The translations under genes were made by a program, and so were the position numbers. 12,004 nt of DNA, taken from positions 1 through 12,004 of the forward strand of contig JAOUNK010000063.1 in assembly GCA_029881015.1 (NCBI GenBank). The letters are read 5' to 3'. Below the pieces are notes generated by a model. That model made no database searches. It was not told the origin of the DNA and saw nothing but the letters and a program-made list of their open reading frames with translations. This document shows positions 1 to 6,844 of the stretch, piece by piece. How positions within the stretch are numbered: position 1 is the first letter of the stretch; every line of letters begins with the position of its first letter. The stretch comes from Gammaproteobacteria bacterium. Lineage in GTDB: Bacteria > Pseudomonadota > Gammaproteobacteria > Steroidobacterales > Woeseiaceae.

Positions 1-483
1 AAGCAGCGCAAGGAGCGCGAGGAGGCCGAGCGCAAGAAGCGCGAGGAAGAAGAGAAGGAACGCCAGCGCGTCGAGGCCGAGCGCAAGCGACAGGAGGACA
101 TACGGCGTCAGCGCGAAGAGAACGAGAGGTTGCGGCGCGAGCTCGAGTCCGAGCAGCGGCAAGCGGAGATCGACGCCGAGGCCGAGCGCATGGCCGCCGT
201 CGATGCCGGCGAACTGGCTGTCTATATAGCCATGATCCAGCAGAGGATTTACCGCAACCTGAGTTTGCCGGCCAGCGCCAGTGACGATCTGAAATGCTCC
301 GTCCGTGTGCGCCAGATCAGGGGTGGCGAGGTTCTGGGCGTCACTTTCCTGACGTGCAATGGAGACGATGTGGTCAAGCGTTCCATTGAAGCGGCCATCT
401 TCAAGTCCTCGCCGCTGCCGGAGCCACCAACGCCAAACCTCTTCGACCCCAACATATTGTTAAACTTAACCAAGCAGCAATAG
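1..483 (+). CDS. tolA: TolA, C-terminal part (cut by window start)
   Basis: TolA is the inner-membrane protein that spans the periplasm and passes proton-motive-force energy from TolQR to TolB/Pal at the outer membrane. The first 70 or so visible residues are an uninterrupted Lys/Arg/Glu-rich helix, as in TolA domain II. The last 90 (from about fragment residue 72, LAVYIAMIQQRIY) match the globular TolA domain III. Two cysteines at fragment residues 99 and 119 sit where the disulfide of TolA domain III is expected. The frame is open to base 1, so the N-terminal anchor and part of the helix lie outside the window. A TTG at 130 is only an internal codon. It stops 28 bases before tolB, consistent with one tol operon. 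The assignment rests on the domain pattern plus the unmistakable tolB-pal context. Confidence 0.93.
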   Translation, partial: KQRKEREEAERKKREEEEKERQRVEAERKRQEDIRRQREENERLRRELESEQRQAEIDAEAERMAAVDAGELAVYIAMIQQRIYRNLSLPASASDDLKCSVRVRQIRGGEVLGVTFLTCNGDDVVKRSIEAAIFKSSPLPEPPTPNLFDPNILLNLTKQQ

Positions 484-502
484 GTCAGATCCACAACTAG
501 CC

Positions 503-509
503 GAGGAAG
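503..509 (+). promoter_or_regulatory. Ribosome binding site for tolB
   Basis: GAGGAAG lies five bases (counted from GAGG) before the GTG at 512. It supports GTG 512 rather than the in-frame ATG at 536, which would cut into the signal peptide. Confidence 0.7.
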
Positions 510-511
510 AC

Positions 512-1813
512 GTGCTGAAAAATTCAAGAGTTCTAATGGGTTTGTTACTCATGGTGGTCGGGACCGTTCATGCCGAGCTCGTCATTGACGTGCAGGGCGT
601 AGCGAAACCCGCACCGGTCGCCATCGTGCCGTTTGGCTGGGAGGGCGAGGCGCCCGACATGCCTCTCGATGTTGCCAGGGTCATCACGGACGATTTGCAG
701 CGCAGCGGACGGTTTGCGCCGATTGGCGAAGAGAAGATGCTGCAAAAGCCGACCGACGGCGCCGATGTCGACTTCCAGGACTGGAGTTTTGTCGGCGCCG
801 AGGCCGTGGTGGTTGGCAAAGTGATCCAGGAAGGCGAGAACGCCTACACGCTGCAATTCCAGCTCTTCGATGTCTTCGGCCGTCGCCAGCTCGTGGGATA
901 CCGCATGCCGGCAAGCCGCGGCACCATGCGCAGTGCGGCCCATCGGGCGGCCGACATGATTTACGAGAAACTCACGGGCATCAAGGGCGTGTTCGGCACG
1001 AAAGTGGCCTACGTTACGGCGAAGCGCGAGGGGCAGGGGCGTCTCTATTCCCTGATCGTCTCCGACCAGGACGGCTTCAATGAACACACGATCATGGAGA
1101 GCGCCGATCCGATCATGTCGCCCGCGTGGTCGCCGGACAGCCGCCAGCTGGCCTATGTTTCGTTCGAGGGCGACAAGTCCTCGATTTTCGTGCAAACCCT
1201 GCGTACCGGCAACCGCTTCAGCGTGTCGTCCAAACCGGGAATTAACGGCGCGCCTTCCTTCTCTCCCGACGGACGCAAGCTCGTGGTCACACTGGGCGGC
1301 GTGGACGGCAACCTGGACATCTACGTTCTCGACATCAATTCGCGGCGCACGACGCGCCTGACGACGCACCGGGCAATCGATACCGAGGGCGCCTGGTCTC
1401 CGGACGGGCGGTATATCTACTTCACGTCCGATCGCAGCGGCGGACCGCAGATCTACCGGGTGAGCGCGGAAGGCGGATCTCCCGAGCGCGTGACGTTCGA
1501 GGGGAGTTATAATGCGCGGCCACGCCTGTCACCGGATGGGAAACGACTTGCCATGGTCCATAATGACCAGGGCAATTTCCGTATCGCGGTGATGAGCCTT
1601 GAACGCAAGGACCTGCTGGTCCTTTCGAGCGGGCGGCAGGACGAGAGCCCGAGCTTCGCGCCGAACAGCGATATCCTGATCTATGCGACGCGACAGGGCA
1701 GGGATGGCGTCCTCGAAACGGTGTCGGCGGATGGGCTGATTCGCCAGAAAATGGCATCGCGGGCAGGGGGAGACGTACGGGAACCCGTTTGGTCACCGTT
1801 CCCAAGGTTTTGA
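512..1813 (+). CDS. tolB: TolB, periplasmic beta-propeller of the Tol-Pal system
   Basis: TolB is a periplasmic protein that binds Pal and is released or recycled by energised TolA, supporting outer-membrane constriction at division. The protein is 433 residues, close to the 430 of E. coli. Residues 1-21 are a Sec signal peptide with cleavage after VHA (21/22). Residues 22 to about 160 form the N-terminal alpha/beta domain, with the early PVAIVPFGW stretch typical of the family. The rest is a six-bladed propeller showing the repeated WSPD/FSPDG signature at residues 206, 250, 295 and 339, and degenerate copies at 382 and 427. The start is GTG, chosen for its Shine-Dalgarno site and because it gives the signal peptide a basic n-region (K3, R6). 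It follows tolA by 28 bases and precedes pal by 69 bases of AT-rich DNA. Confidence 0.97.
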   Translation: MLKNSRVLMGLLLMVVGTVHAELVIDVQGVAKPAPVAIVPFGWEGEAPDMPLDVARVITDDLQRSGRFAPIGEEKMLQKPTDGADVDFQDWSFVGAEAVVVGKVIQEGENAYTLQFQLFDVFGRRQLVGYRMPASRGTMRSAAHRAADMIYEKLTGIKGVFGTKVAYVTAKREGQGRLYSLIVSDQDGFNEHTIMESADPIMSPAWSPDSRQLAYVSFEGDKSSIFVQTLRTGNRFSVSSKPGINGAPSFSPDGRKLVVTLGGVDGNLDIYVLDINSRRTTRLTTHRAIDTEGAWSPDGRYIYFTSDRSGGPQIYRVSAEGGSPERVTFEGSYNARPRLSPDGKRLAMVHNDQGNFRIAVMSLERKDLLVLSSGRQDESPSFAPNSDILIYATRQGRDGVLETVSADGLIRQKMASRAGGDVREPVWSPFPRF

Positions 1814-1882
1814 TAACTAACATTTGGTAAGTACTTTAATTCATTGATTTTACTTCGCTTTTGAGACACTAAAAAGGGCTCT

Positions 1883-2401
1883 ATGATGTCTTATTTCAAA
1901 CTGTTTGCACTTGCGGCAATCGCATTCCTCTTGGCGGGCTGCCCGAAAAACACGATTCCGGATCCCGACCCGACCGATACGACGTATCCGGGTGACGCTG
2001 GCGACGCGACCACGTCGGGCGCCGATGGCGGCATGTACGGTGACGGCGAGTTCATGGACGACCCGTCGGCCGGTGAGCTGACCATGGTCATCTACTTCGA
2101 CTTCGATTCGTCCGAGGTTCGCGCCGCGGACCAGGATATTGTTGCGCGCCATGCCATGCAGCTCGGTGGCGGCGGCAAGGTGCGCCTCGAAGGGCACGCG
2201 GATGAGCGCGGGTCGCGCGAGTACAATATCGGCCTCGGCGAGCGTCGCGCACAGGCGGTACGGCAGATGCTGCTGATCCAGGGGGTGTCTGCGGACCAGA
2301 TTTCGACGGTGAGCTTCGGTGAGGAGCGGCCGGTCGGTTTCGGCAGTACCGAGGCGGACTACGCACAGAATCGTCGTGTCGAGTTCAAGTACTCGAACTG
2401 A
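1883..2401 (+). CDS. pal: Pal, peptidoglycan-associated outer-membrane lipoprotein
   Basis: Pal anchors the outer membrane to peptidoglycan and is the partner of TolB. Residues 1-20 are a lipoprotein signal ending in the lipobox LLAGC, with Cys20 as the lipidated residue. Residue 21 is Pro, not the Asp retention signal, so outer-membrane sorting is expected. Residues 21 to about 65 are a Pro/Asp/Gly-rich linker. Residues 67-170 are an OmpA-C domain with YFDFDS, GHADERG and NRRVEF. Asp107 and Arg122 have the 15-residue spacing of the diaminopimelate-binding pair known in OmpA-family proteins. The length (172) is normal for Pal. The ATG at 1883 follows an AAAAAGGG site at 1871-1878; a second ATG comes directly after it. 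The 69 bases upstream are AT-rich and could carry an internal promoter, but I see no convincing -35/-10 pair. Confidence 0.98.
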   Translation: MMSYFKLFALAAIAFLLAGCPKNTIPDPDPTDTTYPGDAGDATTSGADGGMYGDGEFMDDPSAGELTMVIYFDFDSSEVRAADQDIVARHAMQLGGGGKVRLEGHADERGSREYNIGLGERRAQAVRQMLLIQGVSADQISTVSFGEERPVGFGSTEADYAQNRRVEFKYSN

Positions 2402-2404
2402 CCG

Positions 2405-3178
2405 ATGACCGGAATGCCGAAAACAGCCTTGCTGCTGTCAGTAATGGTGCTTGGCGGTTGCGAGCTTCTGCAACCGCCGGGCGAGGACCCTGTACTTGCA
2501 AAACTGGACGCGCTTGAGCGGCGCATGCAGGTCGTCGAGCGCGTGGTGCAGAACCAGAGCCTCGTCAATCTGACGCAACAGGTCAATGCTCTCGAGCGCA
2601 GCGATGCCGCAGTGCAGGGACGCGTCGAAGAGCTCGAGCACAATGCCACAACGACGGCCGACCGGCAGCGGCAACTCTATGCGGACCTCGATGCCCGCAT
2701 CCGGGAGCTCGAGGCAGCCGTACAGGCCAGCAAGGCGCGCGGCGTGCTGGATGGGGGTACATTGTCGCCCGGGCAGTTGCCGGTGCCAGGGGGATCTGAT
2801 CGGGATAACTACCAGGCGGCCTTCGAGTTGCTCAAGCAGCAGCGCTACGAGCCGGCCGCAATGGCGTTCAAGCAGTTTCTCGTGACCTTTCCGGACAGCG
2901 AGCTTGCCGACAATGCACAGTATTGGCTGGCCGAGTCGCACTACGTGACGCAGAAATTCAACGAAGCGCTGACTGAATTCGGGGTTGTGCTTTCCAAGTA
3001 CCCCCGCTCACGGAAAGTGGCTGACGCCCTCCTCAAGATTGGGTACTGCAATTACGAGATAAAGGATTGGGCTGCGGCACGTGAAGCGTTGTCACGCGTG
3101 CAGGCCGAGTACCCGGAAACCACGGCGGCGCGCCTGGCCGGGCAACGACTGTCGCGTATGGGTGAGGAAGGCGTCTAG
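2405..3178 (+). CDS. cpoB: CpoB (YbgF), Tol-Pal coordinator with coiled coil and TPRs; predicted lipoprotein here
   Basis: CpoB coordinates Tol action with peptidoglycan synthesis by PBP1B during constriction in E. coli. Here the 257-residue protein has three parts. There is a short N-terminal hydrophobic segment ending in VLGGC (Cys19). Residues 27 to about 110 are a heptad-rich helix that fits the trimerising coiled coil. After a Gly/Pro linker, residues 135 to about 250 are three tetratricopeptide repeats (starting near NYQAAF, DNAQYW and VADALL). The E. coli protein has an ordinary cleaved signal peptide, so the cysteine here suggests membrane anchoring instead. The start ATG lies 3 bases after the pal stop with no good Shine-Dalgarno site, so translational coupling to pal is likely. 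An in-frame ATG at 2414 is an alternative that keeps the lipobox. It is the last gene of the tol operon. Confidence 0.92.
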   Translation: MTGMPKTALLLSVMVLGGCELLQPPGEDPVLAKLDALERRMQVVERVVQNQSLVNLTQQVNALERSDAAVQGRVEELEHNATTTADRQRQLYADLDARIRELEAAVQASKARGVLDGGTLSPGQLPVPGGSDRDNYQAAFELLKQQRYEPAAMAFKQFLVTFPDSELADNAQYWLAESHYVTQKFNEALTEFGVVLSKYPRSRKVADALLKIGYCNYEIKDWAAAREALSRVQAEYPETTAARLAGQRLSRMGEEGV

Positions 3179-3181
3179 ACG

Positions 3182-3209
3182 TTGACGCACTGAAATTATC
3201 CGGTATGAT
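3182..3209 (+). promoter_or_regulatory. Sigma70-type promoter of the tRNA-Lys gene
   Basis: TTGACG (3182-3187) and TATGAT (3204-3209) are separated by 16 bases. Each hexamer matches consensus at five of six positions. The bases after the -10 are GC-rich (GCCGCCGGC), like the discriminator of stable-RNA promoters under stringent control. It begins 4 bases after the cpoB stop and places the start of transcription about 35 bases before the mature tRNA. It may also feed the thr genes, since no terminator is evident downstream of the tRNA. Confidence 0.75.
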
Positions 3210-3250
3210 GCCGCCGGCATTGCGGCCTGTTCTGGCCGGATTCCCTGTGC

Positions 3251-3326
3251 GGGGGTATAGCTCAGTTGGTAGAGCATCGGCCTTTTAAGCCGCTGGTCCC
3301 AGGTTCGAGTCCTGGTGCCCCCACCA
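3251..3326 (+). tRNA. tRNA-Lys (anticodon UUU)
   Basis: This is a 76-base tRNA with encoded CCA. The acceptor stem is GGGGGTA with TGCCCCC (one G-U type pair). The D arm is GCTC/GAGC. The anticodon loop CTTTTAA carries TTT at 3284-3286. The T arm is CCAGG-TTCGAGT-CCTGG, the discriminator is A and CCA is at 3324-3326. The anticodon stem pairs CGGC with GCCG, but its first position (27-43; bases 3277 and 3293) is T against C, a mismatch. A tRNA-Lys directly downstream of cpoB (ybgF) is also found in E. coli, where the lysT-valT cluster occupies this place. Confidence 0.97.
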
Positions 3327-3365
3327 CTTTACCCCGCAAAATTGATTTCAAATAAAACAGCAGAC

Positions 3366-3383
3366 GCGGCATCGCTGTGCCGT
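3366..3383 (+). other. Small hairpin between tRNA-Lys and thrA
   Basis: CGGCA-TCGCTG-TGCCG, plus an outer G-T pair, can fold into a 5-6 bp stem just before the first thrA ATG. It is followed by TTATCAT rather than a T-run, so it is at best a weak terminator or processing site. A second, tiny hairpin (ACGC-TTTT-GCGT) lies at 3392-3403, downstream of that ATG. Whether either is functional is unknown. Confidence 0.25.
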
Positions 3384-3387
3384 TATC

Positions 3388-5907
3388 ATGCACGCTTTTG
3401 CGTACGGGGCATTCGGGAAAGTGGCGGATAATCGCTGGAATATCCATAAGTTTGGCGGCAGTAGCTTAAGCGATGCCGCGTGTTTTCGTCGGGTAGCCGG
3501 CATTGTCATGGAGCGCCCGGACGAGCGCCTGGGTGTCGTGGTCTCCGCAATGGGTGGCATGACGGATGCGTTGCTCCATCTGGCGGCACTCGCGGAGCGC
3601 GACGACAACGCGTTTGCAACGGAGCTCGCCGCACTGGGTGAACGCTACGCGTCGACGGCGAAGGACCTGTTGCGCGGCGACGCGCGCGCGCCGGTTCTGG
3701 ATGCCTGGAGCGCGGACGCCGCGGATATTACAGATATCCTGAAGGCGATCGCGCTCGTCAAATCCGCACCGCAGCGAAGTCGTGACATTGTCGCCGGTTA
3801 CGGCGAAATCTGGTCGGCGCGTCTGCTGGCCGCATTCCTGGCACAAGAAGCACCCGGACGCGGCGGCATGTGGGTCGACGCGCGCGAGGTCGTGATCGTC
3901 AATCAGACCGAGCTCGGGCCTGCCGTGATGTGGGCGGAGTCGCAGGCGCGCTTCGACAAGGCGGTTGCCAGTGACTACAAGGGCATCGCGGTCATCACGG
4001 GCTTTATCGCGTCGGATCGCGAAGGCCTGCAGACCACGCTGGGCCGCAATGGCAGCGATTTCTCAGCGGCAATTTTCGCGGCGCTAAGCGGTGCCTCCGA
4101 ACTCACTATCTGGAGCGACGTCAACGGCGTCATGAGTGCGGACCCGAACCGGGTTCCGGATGCGCAGGTCATCGACAAGCTGTCCTACAACGAGGCAATG
4201 GAGCTCGCGTACTTCGGTACCGCGGTGATTCATCCGCAGACCATGGGGCCGGCGATCAGCAAGGGTATCCCCGTGCGCATTCGCAACAGCCACAATCCGG
4301 CACATCCGGGCAGTCTGATCGGACCTCTGTCGGATGGCACCAATACCATCAAAGGCATTACTGCCATCGGCGGCATGGCGCTGCTGAACCTCGAAGGTTC
4401 CGGCATGATCGGCGTCCCGGGTACAGCGGATCGCATGTTCGCCTCCCTGAAAAGGGCGGGCGTTTCGGTGACCCTGATCTCGCAGGCCAGTTCCGAGCAT
4501 TCCATCTGTATCGCACTGCCCGAGATGTTTGCCGAGCGCGCGAGGAGCGTCGTTACCGATGCGTTCGCCGAGGAACTCGAGAGCGGCCAGATAAACAGCG
4601 TGGACGTCACACCGGGACAGAGCATCGTCGCCGTGGTCGGCGACGGAATGGCTGGTACGCCCGGCATCTCGGCGAAGTTCTTCGGTGCACTCGGGCGCGC
4701 CGGTATCAACGTACGCGCTATTGCACAGGGTTCGTCCGAAAGGAATATCTCTGCGGTGGTCGATGGCGACGATGTGACGCGGGCCTTGCGCGCCGTGCAC
4801 TCGGGCTTCTACCTGTCGCACAAAACGCTGTCGGTCGGCCTGATCGGGCCGGGCACGGTCGGTGCAGCACTGTTGCGACAACTGGCTAAGCAACGTGAGC
4901 GCCTGGCGAACGAGTTCAACCTCGACCTTCGTGTTCGGGCGATCGCACGTTCACAGTCGATGATACTGGGCCAAAAGCGTATCGACCTCGCGAACTGGGA
5001 GGATGCGTTCGAGTCCAGTGCGGTCGAGACCGACCTCGACGTCTTCGAGAGCTATGTCAATCCGGAGCATCTGCCGCACGCGGTTATTATCGACTGTACC
5101 TCGAGCGAGCACATTGCCTCGAAATACGCGGACTGGTTGTCGCGCGGTATCCATGTCATCACGCCGAACAAGAAAGCATTCAGTGGGTCCTATGCGGATT
5201 ACCAGGCATTGCAGGCGGCAGCCGACAAAGGAAGTTCGCACTACTTCTATGAGACGGCGGTCGGTGCCGCACTGCCGGTGATCAGCACCCTGTGCGACCT
5301 GATTTATACGGGCGACAATGTCCGCTCTGTACGGGGCATTTTCTCCGGCACGCTCGCCTACCTGTTTAATGTCTACGACGGCACGGTGCCGTTCTCGCAG
5401 ATCGTTCGTGCCGCCAAGGAGAACGGCTACACGGAACCCGACCCGCGCGACGATCTGTCGGGGATGGACGTTGCCCGAAAACTGACGATCCTGGCCCGGG
5501 AACTTGGCCTTGGCATCGAAATCGGCGATTTCCCGGTGCGCAGCCTCGTGCCAAAGGCGCTGGAGGATTGTTCAATCGAGGAGTTCCTCGAAAAGCTTCC
5601 CGAGTATGATGGGGAGATGGATGTCCTGTTCCGGCAGGCTGCTGCGGAGGACAAGCAACTGCGCTACATCGCGATACTGGATGCTGAAGGCCATGCCTCG
5701 GTGGGTCTCGAGGCCGTCGCGTCGGATCACCCGTTCTGCAATATCAACCTGACGGACAACATCGTGCAGTTTGAGTCGGAACGGTATTCGGCGAACCCCC
5801 TGGTCATACAGGGTCCCGGCGCCGGCCCCGAAGTGACCGCCGCAGGTGTATTCTCGGACCTCCTGCGCCTCGCGAATTACCTCAGCAAAGGTATGGGCTA
5901 TGTCTGA
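3388..5907 (+). CDS. thrA: Bifunctional aspartokinase / homoserine dehydrogenase (ThrA)
   Basis: This enzyme phosphorylates aspartate and later reduces aspartate semialdehyde to homoserine, steps one and three toward threonine. With 839 residues it is a full-length fusion (E. coli ThrA has 820). The aspartokinase spans about 18-310, with KFGGSS (21-26), GRNGSD (219-224) and DPNRVPDA (252-259). Two ACT-type regulatory domains cover about 330-475, the second with IAQGSSERNIS (445-455), so feedback control by threonine is likely by family. Homoserine dehydrogenase spans about 481-839, with the NAD(P)-binding GPGTVG (487-492), TPNKK (592-596) and YTEPDPRDDLSG (681-692). The start is uncertain: ATG 3388 has no Shine-Dalgarno site. 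The in-frame GTG at 3421, giving 828 residues, would place KFGG at residue 10, closer to relatives. The gene overlaps thrB by 8 bases. Confidence 0.96.
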   Translation: MHAFAYGAFGKVADNRWNIHKFGGSSLSDAACFRRVAGIVMERPDERLGVVVSAMGGMTDALLHLAALAERDDNAFATELAALGERYASTAKDLLRGDARAPVLDAWSADAADITDILKAIALVKSAPQRSRDIVAGYGEIWSARLLAAFLAQEAPGRGGMWVDAREVVIVNQTELGPAVMWAESQARFDKAVASDYKGIAVITGFIASDREGLQTTLGRNGSDFSAAIFAALSGASELTIWSDVNGVMSADPNRVPDAQVIDKLSYNEAMELAYFGTAVIHPQTMGPAISKGIPVRIRNSHNPAHPGSLIGPLSDGTNTIKGITAIGGMALLNLEGSGMIGVPGTADRMFASLKRAGVSVTLISQASSEHSICIALPEMFAERARSVVTDAFAEELESGQINSVDVTPGQSIVAVVGDGMAGTPGISAKFFGALGRAGINVRAIAQGSSERNISAVVDGDDVTRALRAVHSGFYLSHKTLSVGLIGPGTVGAALLRQLAKQRERLANEFNLDLRVRAIARSQSMILGQKRIDLANWEDAFESSAVETDLDVFESYVNPEHLPHAVIIDCTSSEHIASKYADWLSRGIHVITPNKKAFSGSYADYQALQAAADKGSSHYFYETAVGAALPVISTLCDLIYTGDNVRSVRGIFSGTLAYLFNVYDGTVPFSQIVRAAKENGYTEPDPRDDLSGMDVARKLTILARELGLGIEIGDFPVRSLVPKALEDCSIEEFLEKLPEYDGEMDVLFRQAAAEDKQLRYIAILDAEGHASVGLEAVASDHPFCNINLTDNIVQFESERYSANPLVIQGPGAGPEVTAAGVFSDLLRLANYLSKGMGYV

Positions 5908-6844
5908 TTGGGTGACCGCATTCGCGCCAGCCTCCATCGGCAATGTCGCCGTCGGCTTTGACATGCTTGGTCTCGCGCTCGAGGGTGCGGGCGACAGGGT
6001 CCATGCACGCAGGACCGACAGCGGCCGCGTCACCGTCGCCGAGGTCCGCGGGCTCGATGGCGAACTGCATCCCTATCTGTCCACCGACGCCGAGTCCAAT
6101 ACCGCATCGATCGCCGCGCAGGCGCTGTGGGACCGTCACGGCGACAGCGACGGGGTCGAGCTCAAGGTTCACAAGGGTGTGCCCCTGCAGTCCGGAATGG
6201 GCAGTTCTGCCGCATCGGCAGTCGCCGCCGTTGTGGCTGTAAACGGACTCCTCGGCGAGCCTCTCGCGCATGCCGACTTGCTGGACTATGCACTCGTCGG
6301 TGAAAAGTTCGCGAGTGGCGGCTTGCATGCCGACAATGTCGCGCCGAGCCTGCTGGGCGGTCTCGTTCTTTGCCCGCCGGTCCTGTTGCCGGACGTCTAT
6401 TCCTTGCCGGTGCCAGAGGGTGTCAGTGCTGTCCTGTTGCACCCTGACCTCCAGGTCAACACGGCGCAGGCGCGCCGCGGTCTTGCCAAGGGCTATTCCA
6501 TGCAGCAATGGCTGGAACAGCAGGGGATGCTCGCCGGGTTCATCGTCGCGTGTGTCACGAACAATATCGAACTCATCGGCAGGACGCTGCGAGATGTCAT
6601 TATCGAGCCGCAACGCGCGGCTGCGGTACCGTGTTTCGAGGGCGTCAGGGCGGCGGCCGAGAAGCGCGGTGCACTCGGGTGCAGCCTGTCCGGGAGCGGG
6701 CCGAGTATCTTTGCGTTGAGCGCGACCGGTGACGCGCGCAATATCGCGTCGGCTATGGAACAGGCATGCCGCATGCAGGGCATCGGTTGCCAGTCCTGGG
6801 TGAGCCCGATGACAGCGGCCGGCGCGCGTATCGAGCGTTCCTGA
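5900..6844 (+). CDS. thrB: Homoserine kinase (ThrB)
   Basis: ThrB phosphorylates homoserine with ATP, giving the substrate of ThrC. The 314-residue protein is a complete GHMP kinase (E. coli 310). It has the substrate-side start FAPASIGNVAVGFD, the ATP loop PLQSGMGSSAAS (95-106), and the C-terminal glycine motif GCSLSGSGPSIFAL (260-273). I chose the ATG at 5900, inside the last codons of thrA, because homology begins at MSDWVTAFAP and an AAAGG site (5887-5891) lies 8 bases before it. The frame is open further upstream to 5846, but that stretch is thrA sequence in another frame. The 8-base overlap with thrA and the 1-base overlap with thrC (TGATG) indicate one coupled operon. Confidence 0.97.
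   Translation: MSDWVTAFAPASIGNVAVGFDMLGLALEGAGDRVHARRTDSGRVTVAEVRGLDGELHPYLSTDAESNTASIAAQALWDRHGDSDGVELKVHKGVPLQSGMGSSAASAVAAVVAVNGLLGEPLAHADLLDYALVGEKFASGGLHADNVAPSLLGGLVLCPPVLLPDVYSLPVPEGVSAVLLHPDLQVNTAQARRGLAKGYSMQQWLEQQGMLAGFIVACVTNNIELIGRTLRDVIIEPQRAAAVPCFEGVRAAAEKRGALGCSLSGSGPSIFALSATGDARNIASAMEQACRMQGIGCQSWVSPMTAAGARIERS

Noticed and set aside
545..1369. Long minus-strand open frame opposite tolB (274 codons)
   Set aside because: It lies wholly inside tolB, is rich in Arg/His/Ala as expected for antisense of GC-rich genes, and shows no domain.
3223..3238. CGGCC-TGTTCT-GGCCG stem before the tRNA as a cpoB terminator
   Set aside because: It has only five pairs and no T-run, and it lies downstream of the tRNA promoter in the tRNA leader.
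3262..3447. Minus-strand reading frame of 61 codons containing APGLEPGTSGLKG
   Set aside because: It is the antisense of the tRNA-Lys. This peptide is a well-known artefact of translating tRNA genes backwards.
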